NCBI RefSeq assembly: GCF_000003815.2
Contig: NC_049979.1
Span: forward strand, 18,192,291-18,214,484
Direction of reading: 5' to 3'
Source: Branchiostoma floridae
Taxonomy: Eukaryota > Chordata > Leptocardii > Amphioxiformes > Branchiostomatidae
DNA length: 22,194 nucleotides
This document shows positions 1 to 10,661 of this stretch, in pieces (positions within the stretch are counted from its first letter, which is position 1; every line of letters starts with the position of its first letter). A program made the position numbers and the translations under genes. The notes beneath the pieces were generated by a model that saw nothing but the letters and a program-made list of their open reading frames with translations, was not told where the DNA came from and searched no databases.

Positions 1-1076
1 TCTACAGTAATTCTTTCTTGTCCCGAAGAGGGAAGGCAGAGTTGGACCTTTTTTTTTTATTGACTTTTTTTTATTCACTTCATTTGCCCTGGACAGGGAA
101 AGAACGTAAGAAATCTACTGGCCTAAAATTTAAATGACATATTTCTATGCCAGGTCAGTGAGCTTTATGGGCGTCTGACAGGCTTCTTGGGCTGGTCAGT
201 TGGGCCAGCTGCTGGGAGCGTGATTTAGGCTAGTAGAACATATCTACCCACAAATTTCCCTTGGAAAAATCGCACTGGCCCGATCAGCAAGTACATGTGG
301 AGTACACTGGCCTAATCGGCTCTTTTTCCTTCCCCTACAATCGGGTAGATGGGCTTTTCTAATGCTGGACGGTGTGCAATGTTACATGACACATTACATT
401 TATCATCAAAAGGCCAATTCAAATGAAAGAATGTAATGTATAAAATGACAACCTCTTGGATATCACTTTGTTTCATTTAATCTTAGAATTAAGGTCTCGC
501 TCTGTGTGTGATGTCAAACAAAAAATGTAAGCTGTAAATGTAATGACAGGAAGGAATGGAAGGCAAAACGGTCACTGCCCTTCAAAATAGACCTACCATT
601 AAAACACTTGCAACATGGAAGTTCTGACCTTCANNNNNNNNNNNNNNNNNNNNNNNNNNNNNNNNNNNNNNNNNNNNNNNNNNNNNNNNNNNNNNNNNNN
701 NNNNNNNNNNNNNNNNNNNNNNNNNNNNNNNNNNNNNNNNNNNNNNTGAAAGCCATTTCTCTGTACTGAACATTGAGACATGGCACGTTCTGATAACACT
801 GCCCACTACTTAGTTGATACTACTGATGCACTGTTAAATGTAACACTGAGATATACAGAAGTCTGCCAGTGTGTAGTGCAACAAATCGGCAATGTTGTTT
901 TAAAATTGTACTTCAGAATCAGATATTACCACATTATTGTGTGCCCTAGCTGGTACTGACAGTTTGCTGAAACTGAAAGAAAACAGTCACAAATGTTCAC
1001 TTTCAATGGCTGAGACCTGTTACTATAGTATTGTATACAAGTGCCCAGAAAAGAAGTGTTTGTAATTGTGACTTAC
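1..1076. other. non-coding DNA, gap-interrupted
   Basis: Apart from the N run I see only short homopolymer T tracts at the start and loosely palindromic ctggcc/ggccag words in 120-345 that may be remnants of an old inverted-repeat element. No exon with matching splice signals was found on either strand. Confidence 0.5.
634..746. other. run of 113 N
   Basis: Assembly gap or masked sequence. The flanks are AT-rich and non-coding. Confidence 0.9.
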
Positions 1077-1186
1077 CAGATGGGTCCACAGTTTCGATGG
1101 TGGAGTCCCGTTTGCTTTGGGCAGCCTTGTGGTCAGGAGAGCTGCTTTTCTTCTCACTGACTGGCTCCTTGGTGAGGCCGCCCAGC
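1077..1186 (-). CDS. exon of an unidentified minus-strand gene
   Basis: A textbook acceptor (CATCTCCTGTTCCCTCCCGGCAG) and a consensus donor (CATCTG|GTAAGT) enclose 110 nt with an open frame. It needs two bases from the previous exon and gives one to the next. The peptide, read as LGGLTKEPVSEKKSSSPDHK then AAQSKRDSTIETVDPS, is hydrophilic and Ser/Lys rich, with a basic RDST that could be a kinase site. I do not recognise the protein. The GC content is clearly above the surroundings, which supports coding. Later exons would lie below position 1 or in 1-1076; I found none in the latter. Confidence 0.6.
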
Positions 1187-1491
1187 CTGCCGGGAGGGAA
1201 CAGGAGATGGAACTTCAACAATGCCAAACATACACACAACAAAAGACTTTTCAACAATCATATAGCAAAGTGTTATTCTATTAGTCCACCAATGACTGTG
1301 ACTATGTATCAACACAACACAAATAAAGGCAATAAAACAACTGATGCTGAACTGCCCAATAATTCCAAGTCTTCAAAGTACTATCAAAACCAAAGTAAGA
1401 GCTTAGCATCCAGCTAATGAGTTAGAGCTCAAACTTTGCAACACACTACTGTACAAAAAGGAGGAAATGTACTGATGTACTTATATGAGTA

Positions 1492-1602
1492 ACTAGAAAG
1501 GCAACATTTTTGAAAAAATGCAGGATGTGGGCGAAGGGAAAAGAAAGGAAAAATCGCAAGAAAAGAAACAACTAGAATGACAACATTTTCGCGAAAATGC
1601 AG
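1492..1602. repeat. direct repeat of about 32 bp, 79 bp apart, one copy with a 16-bp perfect palindrome
   Basis: actagaaaggcaacattttt at 1492 and actagaatgacaacattttc at 1571 belong to two copies that both end in gaaaatgcag or aaaaatgcag. The second copy contains the perfect palindrome CATTTTCGCGAAAATG at 1584-1599, whose TTTTCGCGAAAA core resembles a symmetric E2F site. Confidence 0.6.
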
Positions 1603-1679
1603 CAAGTCTTTCCCGTGGCCTTTTTTGAAGTTTAAGTCAAACTATCTTACACACAATAGTAATTGCCATTAGGTGCCCC

Positions 1680-1930
1680 GTATTCTCGGTTCACCCCTAT
1701 TCTCGGCCTTTACCTGACGTCACGGGTTGTGCTGTGTAGCAATTATAAAGCTGAAATTCATGATCAGGTTCAGGTCCGGTACCGTACCGTAGCCTCCATT
1801 CCAAATTTGACTTAACGCCGCAGGCGACAGACATCGACGATACAGTATTTGGCTGCCGGTATGGTCCGAGGCGTTGACGAGCCCCCCTCCCCACATGGAC
1901 CGTCCGACCGTTTAAACGCCGTCTTTTGAG
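1680..1930. promoter_or_regulatory. CpG-rich segment with a perfect CRE
   Basis: Unlike its surroundings this segment has many CG dinucleotides and a full palindromic CRE TGACGTCA at 1716-1723. Other marks are a repeated tattctcgg word (1681-1689 and 1700-1708) and a gtaccgtaccgta stretch. On the minus strand the CRE runs straight into a good donor-like CAG|GTAAAG. It may be a promoter or 5' exon, but no conserved coding is visible, so the call is tentative. Confidence 0.25.
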
Positions 1931-2012
1931 GGCAATTAAAAAATAAATAAAAAGGCGTGTAAACTGAACGATGCTCTGTTTGCAAGATAAAATTGTTGTA
2001 AATATCAAAAAA

Positions 2013-2063
2013 GAAAAAAAAAGGACAACTAAAAGAGAAAAAAAAAGGACAACTAAAAGAAAG
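2013..2063. repeat. 24-bp tandem duplication, A-rich
   Basis: gaaaaaaaaaggacaactaa occurs twice with a period of 24 bp (ggacaact at 2023 and 2047). It lies directly downstream of the tRNA-like locus in its transcription direction, and could be a retroposon tail or simple replication slippage. Confidence 0.75.
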
Positions 2064-2064
2064 T

Positions 2065-2155
2065 TGCTCCCGCCCGGAATCGAACCAGGGTTGACCTAGC
2101 GAAAAAAGCGCAATCGCAGCTGGTGCTTTAGCCATTCGGCCAAGCTTGCCGTAAC
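2065..2155 (-). tRNA. degenerate tRNA-like locus (tRNA pseudogene or SINE head)
   Basis: The minus strand has an A-box-like TTGGCCGAATGGCTAAAGC and a B box GGTTCGATTCC. The TpsiC arm folds properly (CCTGG-TTCGATT-CCGGG), and an extra GCG/CGC hairpin with a T-run loop resembles a long variable arm, so the layout is Leu/Ser-like. The acceptor stem pairs poorly and the anticodon arm has only about three pairs without U33. A T4 run follows within ten bases, as in a Pol III terminator. I therefore call it a pseudogene or tRNA-derived element rather than a working tRNA. Confidence 0.45.
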
Positions 2156-2219
2156 GTTTTTGCCTGCATTTTAACAGGTACATGTATACAAATGCAATGC
2201 GTAGCTTGAACACGTCCGT

Positions 2220-2348
2220 TCACTGTTTAATTTGCAAGATTTCAAGGTCCCATTTTCTGAAGATAATGTTTTTCTGTGCAAATTTATCAATCTTGTTCAT
2301 TCCGTGGCGGGCAACTTCTTCCTTGAGCGCCTGTTTGGTCGAATGCAT
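2220..2348 (-). CDS. small 42-codon ORF or alternative first exon next to a duplicated promoter-like block
   Basis: An ATG with G at -3 starts a frame reading MHSTKQALKEEVARHG, MNKIDKFAQKNIIFRKW, then DLEILQIKQ and a TGA. The composition is protein-like (Lys/Glu rich, predicted mostly helical) and unlike the AT-rich surroundings. An in-frame TAG ten codons upstream closes the frame. A weak donor (AAACA|GTGAAC) just before the stop would leave two bases, in phase with the exon at 1077-1186, so it may be an alternative first exon of that gene. I do not recognise the peptide. It could also be chance. Confidence 0.3.
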   Translation of the reverse strand: MHSTKQALKEEVARHGMNKIDKFAQKNIIFRKWDLEILQIKQ

Positions 2349-2375
2349 GGCCGATTTACTGCCGCGTCTCAGCTG

Positions 2376-2671
2376 CTATTATAAAACTGGATGCCGACAT
2401 TTTGTGTTCTCTGCGTTGATAGGTCCAGCTCTGACGTACACCCGAGACAGTCTGAATTTAGGCCAATCAAAAAGCTGGGAACGCGGAGTATTTGCTAACA
2501 GCTTCCATTTTTCTGAGTTTTGATTGGCTATTATCAAAATGGATGCCGATTGTGTCCTGCGCGTTGATAGGTTCACCTCTGACGTACAACCGAGAAAGTG
2601 CGACTTTAGGCCAATCAAAAAGCTTGAAACATGGAGTACATGGAGGCTTCCATTTGTTTCTGATTTCCGGT
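2376..2671 (-). promoter_or_regulatory. tandemly duplicated block (about 150 bp, two copies) with CRE-like and CCAAT motifs
   Basis: Two diverged copies, at about 2376-2527 and 2528-2671, share ggatgccga, gcgttgataggt, ctctgacgtaca, cgaga, ttaggccaatcaaaaagc and cttccattt. Each copy has a TGACGT half-CRE (2432-2437, 2580-2585) and a CCAAT (2463-2467, 2611-2615). A further CCAAT on the opposite strand lies at 2523-2527. A TTTTATAAT on the minus strand (2379-2387) is TATA-like but lies only about 30 bp from the ATG at 2348. The block sits directly upstream of the small ORF at 2220-2348. A decayed repeat family is the alternative reading. Confidence 0.4.
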
Positions 2672-2689
2672 GAAATACTTGTAAGAAAA

Positions 2690-3522
2690 CTATATGTGTG
2701 GCTTCGCCCACATAACTACAAGAATATAATCAGTATCAACTCTGTATCAGTTAAGCACAAATCATCCATTGGGCGGTATGTCAGTGAAAGTTAATCCAAC
2801 ATAATATTAATAGAAGAGCTGACAAAACCCTTCCTGCACTTTATAGCTATGTTAGGTTCTTACTGCAAACCAGAAAAAAAAAAAAAACTCAGAGGTAGCC
2901 ATTCTGCTTCTCTGTTCAAGTTCACGTCTCCTGGTCTGTTTGGCAGTGAATGCAACAGCAGAGATAAGTACTAGTAAGCGAAACTTTTAAACATAAACCT
3001 TTGCACCAATAAAGCGAGAGCAAACACAGGGCACTAGGAAGCAGCACAAGATAAGCACTTTGCAGACAGACATGGGCTGAGCATGTGTCAGCCCTAGTTC
3101 AAGGACCCTAACAGCCATGTAGCAGACAGCAGTAAATATGAAGGCTGATTCTTTCAGACTTAACCCAACCCCCCCAACACAACAGCTTAGGTTCAATGTC
3201 ACAGTGAAATAAGCAAAATACAAACCATTGCCACAACATAAACTTTAACTCAATTCAACTCAATCATTTTCTTCATACCCATTTCTTCATACAAAATCTT
3301 GCATATTGTACTCTCATGTCACAATGTTTGGTGCTAGGTGCCTTACAATTAGTATGGGTGGCTTCTTAGAAGCGAAGCACGTCAAGGGGCTTTCTATTAT
3401 TTAAAGCTATACATAGCCCATACATGTACGTATGCAAATAAAGGCAGCGAAACTGTTCATTGAAATGCACAGAGCCTGTTGCCATTCAGTTTAACAAATA
3501 TTGTAGACATACTGCCTCAAAT
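2690..3522. other. non-coding DNA without recognised features
   Basis: AT-rich sequence with poly-A (2874-2886) and a short C run (near 3170). If the minus-strand gene model is right, this is intron. Confidence 0.5.
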
Positions 3523-3962
3523 AGCAGCCTGGGTACCATCCGTGAAGTAGTTGGCTCCGGCGTTTATTTTACACTATATACAGTTGCTTCTTATAGCTCA
3601 GACATTCATTATATACTATATTATATACTATATACAGTCTCTAGATCTGCTGTTCTGTCTGGGATCCTTGGCCACATTAAGTTAACATATGGAATCGTCC
3701 AATAAAATCGTCCAAATTTTGGACGAGGGCGCTGCTTGGTCCCTACAAATGAGCGAATATAGGAATGGGTTCAAGAGCTTGTTCGAACAGGCGTTCCAAC
3801 ATCGAAACACCCTCCGTCCACTTGCAGGAGGGCCTGTTGTCATTGAACAAGTGCTCTAGAACTTATTCTTTACCACCAAAAGGTTTGAATGTGCAGGTCT
3901 CCAGACGGGTAGCAGAAACGAACATAGGAGCGAACTACTAAGCAGATGGTACCCAGGCTACT
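3523..3962. mobile_element. inverted-repeat element of about 440 bp (MITE-like)
   Basis: The left end reads agcagcctgggtaccatc then ...agtagttggctcc. The right end, read on the minus strand, is agtagcctgggtaccatc then ...agtagttcgctcc. The termini therefore match over about 40 bp with a few mismatches. The interior has a TA-rich run (3607-3637) and a more CpG-rich half, with no transposase frame. I could not define a convincing target-site duplication, so the superfamily is unknown. Confidence 0.65.
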
Positions 3963-4298
3963 CAGGTATCATAACAACCCGGCCAGGGAATCCATACAAT
4001 GTACCTCCACTGCTGGTAAAAATGCTCAATATACTCTACAGTCTATGCCTCATGCAATTCTATCTACAACCTTATACAAATTTTAATTTAAACATTCAGC
4101 AGTCTATAGCTAGAGCATGGGTGTTTTGCCTTGAGACTTTTCTCATAATACTGATACTGACCTATAGGCAGAAAACATGGGAATATTCATTGTACCAGTA
4201 GAAACCTCTGCATGGGAAGGGTTGGGAGAGGGGAGGACCTAAGAGAACCCAACAATGCTGAAAAAAGAGACATGACAGAAGGAACCAAACATTAGAGT

Positions 4299-4573
4299 NN
4301 NNNNNNNNNNNNNNNNNNNNNNNNNNNNNNNNNNNNNNNNNNNNNNNNNNNNNNNNNNNNNNNNNNNNNNNNNNNNNNNNNNNNNNNNNNNNNNNNNNNN
4401 NNNNNNNNNNNNNNNNNNNNNNNNNNNNNNNNNNNNNNNNNNNNNNNNNNNNNNNNNNNNNNNNNNNNNNNNNNNNNNNNNNNNNNNNNNNNNNNNNNNN
4501 NNNNNNNNNNNNNNNNNNNNNNNNNNNNNNNNNNNNNNNNNNNNNNNNNNNNNNNNNNNNNNNNNNNNNNNNN
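4299..4573. other. run of 275 N
   Basis: Assembly gap or masked sequence in non-coding DNA, between an inverted-repeat element (3523-3962) and the exon candidate at 4775-4810. Confidence 0.9.
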
Positions 4574-4774
4574 TTCAAATTCGTGATAATCGTGAAATAA
4601 AAAGTTGCTTCTTCATTTATATTAGCCAGTCATGCTACCCATACACCTTCATGTGCATATATTACCTTCATCAATCTATTCATCCATCCATATTAGAAAT
4701 GACATGTACATCTTATGACCAACGAACCCTTCCCTCCACCTTGGCAGGTCCTCCACCACACCAGGTGATGTTAC

Positions 4775-4810
4775 CTGTTGCTGAGGGCCTCCACACCAAT
4801 GATGGTGTTC
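4775..4810 (-). CDS. candidate 36-nt internal exon of the same unidentified gene
   Basis: Between acceptor GTCTGTCAG|G and donor AACAG|GTAACA a 36-nt exon would read R-NTIIGVEALSN-R, with two-base overhangs on both sides. Its phase matches both the candidate first exon at 13159-13196 and the exon at 1077-1186. The acceptor's pyrimidine tract is only moderate and the exon is very short, so this is a weak call that rests mainly on phase and sensible peptide composition. Confidence 0.3.
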
Positions 4811-5340
4811 CTGACAGACATCAGTCACCAATCCCACACAGCCAGAGACTGTTGACGTCCGTTTCCTTCCAGAGCACTCCTCTCCTCTGTCTTTTCGAAT
4901 GATGACCTTACCGAGCAAAAGAGCCCTTGCTGAGATGGGTATCGTACTTCACAACCAATCAGTAACCTTCTACTGACGACCTGTTGGTGATGCTAGAGCA
5001 ATTTCATCTGGAAAACCTGTGAATTTCAAAACATTAATATTCTACAAAACAGTTTTGTAAGGTAAGCCCATCACCACCAGAGGCCTATGAGTTGTGATAT
5101 TGAGGAAAAGAAAGCTTGACAGTAAAGACAGGTAAGCCTGCTGCACATGCAAAGGCTGCTACTCCTACAAAAGTTACTTTCACCTGTTGCAGTAATATGA
5201 CTTAAGTATAATTGTAAGAGAGGGAAAGATATGCCTAGGCTTGAGGTTAACTATATTACATGTAAATGCAGCTTGTTATAAATAAGGAAAGAGAAACATA
5301 TATCAATGTCCAACAACCCATACAGTATGATTCTTATCAC

Positions 5341-5349
5341 AAGGAGTTT
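5341..5349. repeat. left target-site duplication of the 204-bp MITE
   Basis: aaggagttt, identical to 5554-5562 on the far side of the element. Confidence 0.85.
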
Positions 5350-5553
5350 TAGTCTCCAAGCAGACCCATCGGTGCCTTAGAGATAATATATTAAAGCTGG
5401 CAAAGGAATATAGCTGGCCAAAGGGAGATAGCCGGCTAAGGGAGTCAAACGGGCACCGGAGGTCTGCCTGCACTGAAACAGGTGCCGCTATACTAAGTCC
5501 CTGGCCAGCTTTGATACTATCTCTAAGGCACCGTTGGGTCTGCTTGGAGACTA
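5350..5553. mobile_element. 204-bp MITE with long terminal inverted repeats and a 9-bp target duplication
   Basis: The left arm 5350-5385 and right arm 5518-5553 are inverted copies of a 36-bp sequence beginning tagtctccaagcagaccc, with one mismatch. Weaker similarity continues inward through the agctggcc word for about another 25 bp. The element is flanked by identical aaggagttt at 5341-5349 and 5554-5562, a 9-bp duplication. Long inverted repeats with 9-bp duplications are typical of Mutator-like elements, but no transposase is present, so the class is an inference. The insertion looks recent because both ends and the duplication are nearly intact. Confidence 0.9.
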
Positions 5554-5562
5554 AAGGAGTTT
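5554..5562. repeat. right target-site duplication of the 204-bp MITE
   Basis: aaggagttt, identical to 5341-5349. Confidence 0.85.
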
Positions 5563-8500
5563 ACCCCATCATGGTAAACTCATAATCTAGATAAACTCTT
5601 ATGTAAACGAATTTAATTTATCATGTTATGGGCAACATATAAGACAAAAAGCAATGTCTTCTCACCAAAATGAACACTTACAAGCCTTACACAGCCTTAC
5701 AAGATGTGTAACAGAAATTAGTAATACATTCATTCTTGACAGCTTCCTGCAAGTGTATTTAAGTATCTTCTACATTACCAAAGGATCACAAAATGTGTTG
5801 AATTGAGAACAAATGTACTAAAATGATACCTGAGGCTTTTAATCAAGGTTCAGGAAGTTATCAAACACACTGCTCTTGTAAGCAGATATAGGTTGTGAGA
5901 CGGCTGACATTGCTGAGGTGACCTACTAGAAGGCCTTACAGGGTGTGGCAATCTCATTAACACCAAGCCTAGCTGCTGACACAGAAATGTCAAACTCAGC
6001 ACCATAACATAGGAGCAGCCGCCCAACCCAACCCACACTATCCTGATAAACACCCAGGCTACCACAGAATGTCTAACTCAGCTACCAATACTATCTCTGT
6101 CAGTATGACTGGTACATAGCCTCTCAATATTCTGCTTGATATCACAAAGTGTTACTATTATGCTACATAATGTATATTGACTATCATCTATGCCAACTTA
6201 GTACTTACATGTGTCCACAAGTAAGTAAGGGCTGTTGTGAACTTCTGGGACCAGAAAAACACAGTAGTCTACTAGAGTTCAATTTCTCTTCTTCCAACAT
6301 TAGAATTTAGAGGCCTAGATCCAGAGCACCAACAGAATAGATAAGTGATTTACTCCCACTCAATAATCTATCAAACACTGTCCCTACAGGAGGGGTCCCA
6401 TTACTTTAGCCCTTAGACAAATCCTTGCCACCTTTTACCAAGGTCAAGTACTCCTTGGTAGAGGTAACCATGGCAACAAAGACATCCTAAGAATATACAG
6501 ACCATTACATTTGCATACTTGCAACCCCCTGGAACATATCAACTTTCAACTTTGGTGTCAACAAGTTCACGACTGAATCTATTCAACCAACATATCTCCT
6601 AAAACCATCACAATCTGAACAATTCAGTCTTCCTTAAACTATTTCTATCTTTTTCCTCAAACTAGCAACATTTTCCTTTCCAACTTTAACTATGTACAAG
6701 AATTACAAAGAATGGCCTTTTCTATCCCTTACCTAATGCAGAAAGAGATTTCAGTGCAGATTCAAAGTCCAATAAGAAACAAGCTGGTATCAGAGGGGAA
6801 TATTTTAGGACTTAAAAATGTAAATCAAAGCATTCTCAACCAAACATATGAAACAGAATTATCAAAATCAAAGTACAAACCCAAACTTGAAAAGCTTGCC
6901 TTTCCAACTATGTATCCTTCTTCCCTCAATCTAACCACAACAAAATAAGACCTGTGGTACAAAAGCCTTGCACTTCTTAGTCTTACAGCCAAACTCTTAC
7001 CTCGCCCTTTCTCAATAAGAGCACAAATCAAAAGAGCTTTCATTTTTGGAAAAGTAACTTGACCTTGCAGTGAGGTAATCTGTTGACATGACTGACAAAG
7101 TAGACGTGTGAGAAAGGGATATTGAAATGTTTGAAAATGTCAAACAATATCATCTTTAAAGACATAACTTTGTTGGGTTTCAGTTAGAAAAGTATTTTTC
7201 AAATGGTGAATCAGAAAGATTTTGGGAGGGGAGGAGGAATTTGGCACAATGTCATCAATGGAATACGGCTTTGCAACACGGCAAAATAGACTCAGATTTA
7301 GGCTTTGTTACAACACCTTTCAGTGGCTAAAGTACCCCGCACAACACTCTGTGTCCTGACAAAACAGAGCAGCTAGCCTGGACACAGCAAACAAAGGAGA
7401 TACTGACACCACTTCTCAAGTAACAATGTCTGGGAGTCTGATGCTCTTTTCCTAGCTGACTGGACTAGTAGTAGTATGAGAGATGGATTATTTCAGCAAT
7501 AAGAGTAATTAAGACACAATTCAACTGTCCTGCGCAAATATATTCTAGAGATCATTCCAAAAAGAAAATACAGACGGGACAAGTTGAACACGAGTTTTAG
7601 TACATTACTTTATACTCTGTACTTAGGCCTGAAATTCAATGTTGACATGAGCTGCATCTACCTCCCAAGAAATCAGAATTCTGTGACCTCATCCTCTTTA
7701 TGGCCCTTGCCCTTAGGTTACAGAAAATTCTGTTATTCTGACATCCTTTCTATCTATACGTTCTTCCTGGTCAGCCAACTTTGACTACAGTGTATCTTGC
7801 AGAATTTGTTAATACCTGACTTTCCTAGCAACCAATGTGTTCTGTCCATGTGTACTATATAAATGGTAATCATATTGGCCTGGCCTCATTAAGAGGTGGA
7901 CACAAATGTGAAAACAACCTCTCTGATTCTGTTACAGTAAGTAATATGGCCTGATTCAGCAAGTGATCGGCCAATTAACTTCCTGCTTCCTGCCTTTGAC
8001 ATTTTCTGCTTTTATGATCTAGTTGAAGTAATATCTCCTGGCCTGGTACTTCTTTGGTTATTCAACGTGGTTTGGCAGAATGACTGTGAGGGAGAGCGAG
8101 AGTTTTCAACATTGAAATCATATGGGGAGGTCAGGAGTGTAATACTAATACTTAAAAAGAAAGGATTCAAAATCTTCCTAACTAATCCACTGAACTTTAA
8201 AGATGAAAGAATGCTTACAGGTGTAAAAAAAAGATTTGAGGATTGAAGTAGGTGAAATATGTGTGAAGCAAATCCTGATATGAGCTAAATAGTAATGACT
8301 TTTTATTGATATTGTTTGTTTACCCCCCCCCCCCATTTTTTTTTCAATTAAACACAAAAGACATGGTACATTGTACAGCTATTGAATCATCCACAACCAT
8401 TCAAACTCAAGTCCAAACATAAAACATGGGCATGCATTAGGTGACTTATTGTTATTGCTGTTACCTAAACTCTGAAGGAAACTAAGTTATACTTTTGAGA

Positions 8501-10659
8501 TTTTCTTTCACATGATGTATCCAGATCAAGAATATTGAGAATATCCAAACCTCCTGGGGGGGGGGGTCTAGTCCAGAGGATTGTCACGCAAAATTACAAA
8601 CATACTTTGTATCTACTGAAAACAACTACGACATTTCTCTCCAAGGTGCACAAATAATCCACAGCACTGATTTATGGTTTTGCTGGAATCCTGGGGTTTG
8701 CCATGACTGCCTAACTTCAACAATTTCCAGCTGAGTGCCTCCTTACCTGTCAGCTACAGAGAAGGAACTAACCACTGGAATCTCCTGGATCCACTAAAAT
8801 AATAAACTTGAAATTGAATATGTCGAAAGTGATAACTAATGACATGTCACTAAAGCATACTGAATGGAAACCACAGTATTGGTAAGAATATATTTGTGCA
8901 CATGTGGAATGGTAAAATGTTGTGCTGGTTTATAAGGTTTGTTTGCAAATCATACAAAATTTCACACGTAGCAAGACTCAGTGAGAACCTTGGTGATACT
9001 TGAAACATTTGACCACTCCAGCCACACATGGATGCATTTATATACCATAACTGACAAGTCCTAAACCATGATACATTTATCAGGCTGTCCTATCTAGGTC
9101 AAGTATCACCCTGTGAAAGCACTGGGAGGAAATTAAAGAACCTTAGGAGACACAGGCCCACTTTGATCCACCTCTTACATTATGACAAGTGATATGGACC
9201 ATGATGAATGTTGTCTGAACAGCTTACATCAAACATCTGATCAAACATAATCACACAACAAGGACTTAGACTAGCAACTGTCTTGTTTTTATCTATCAGA
9301 AATGAGGGAGTAATGAGTCTGGACAAGATCCACTGCTAGTTACTGGTAATTACACAGAGAGTACTGCCCAGTTTTCATGGATGAAGGTTAGACATCCAGG
9401 TAATAGGATACTCAAGGAAATAGTTACTCTCTCTAGGAACTATCCAATTGCTTGAGTAACTGTTACCTTGAATGCTGGCCTGGTTGGTGGTAAACAGAGG
9501 AATCTAATAATATGGCCCTGTAGATAATACTGCTACAAAATCTCCAGGCTGGCAGTAATCACTTTCTACATGTTCCATTACTGAATATACAAAATGCACA
9601 GCAAAACATTCTTCTTCTTTTTTTTTTGTCTCATCATCATTTCAGTCTTTTTCTATTTGAAACAAAAACATAACTGTATATAAATTATAACCTGATATAC
9701 TCTCCAGAGTCTCCACGACAATGTATATGCACATAGCGCTTCTCACACAGCCAAACCTGATTTAAAATATGCTAACGTTTCACTATTCTAACCATGCCAT
9801 TACTAGTATATTACTATATACCAACAGTAAACCTAACAAATCAAAGATGGCATCGCAGACTCTATCAGGTTTTATAGGCTGAATCATCCCCTACCCTTTT
9901 GTACCAAAAGCCCACATGAAGAAAGTCACAAAATTGTACCTGCCTTAAAATGTTAAAATGGTAACCCCAACCCAATGCCACCTGCCATCAAAAACCCTTT
10001 GCAAATCAGTCACATCCCAGTGGGTACTTGAGTTGCAAAGCTGGTAAATCTGTGCAGCCAACACTGTATCCCCAAAGTATCCCACCATCACTTCAATTCA
10101 TAATTCTGATAGTAGACACTACAAACGATCAGTAGAAATCACAATTCAAACGAATCAAAGACACATACTTGAGTTTACTGATGTTATGGCTTCCTTTATG
10201 TCAAGTATGATGACAATAACATACAGCATACAAATATGTACATCAAAGTGTATGGCTGGTAGGTAAAGATCACTATAAATGGCTAAGATACCTTCCAGCA
10301 TGGTGCAACATTTTATAGCTGTTTGGCTCTGCAGCAGCATTATTTTTTGGTAGGCCTGGATAGGCATATTGGTAAATCAATGAAATATGACTTTTACAAA
10401 TGTATATTCCATCTTAGGCAAAGTATATATTGCTATAGGCAACTTGATAAACTCGTAACTCTATATATGACATTTGTTGTTATCTATGAAGCACCAGTCT
10501 AATCTTACATAAATTCTGTGTATCAGGCATACATGATGCAATATCAGTATTACCGGTATATATCACTAATATTCAGGGTAGAGAAACAGGAAAAACAGCA
10601 GATGCGTGATATAAATCTATTCCGTATAAATCTGAAATATCTGAATTCTATACTAGTAG
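5563..10659. other. 5.1 kb of AT-rich non-coding DNA
   Basis: I read both strands and found no conserved peptide, convincing exon or intact element. Open frames here are short and biased to common AT codons. Homopolymer C (8323-8334) and G (about 8558-8566) runs are present. Under the proposed gene model this is a long intron between 13159 and 4810; otherwise it is intergenic. Confidence 0.5.
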
Positions 10660-10661
10660 TA

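Noticed and set aside
120-345. Weak inverted similarity between ctggcc/ggccag words, possibly an old palindromic element
   Set aside because: Matches are short and interrupted, with no defined ends or target duplication.
1697-2213. Overlapping minus-strand open frames across the CpG-rich segment and tRNA-like locus
   Set aside because: They run through poly-A tracts and the tRNA-like sequence and have low-complexity Phe/Ser content. The donor-like CAG|GTAAAG at 1713-1715 is noted, but no coherent exon results.
6712-7043. Opposite-strand frames of 78 and 72 codons
   Set aside because: Codons are dominated by AT-rich residues (Lys, Asn, Ile, Ser) and nothing recognisable is encoded on either strand.
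8323-8345. Poly-C followed by poly-T run, and the poly-G near 8560
   Set aside because: Simple homopolymer tracts in non-coding DNA; length may be unreliable, and no regulatory meaning can be supported.
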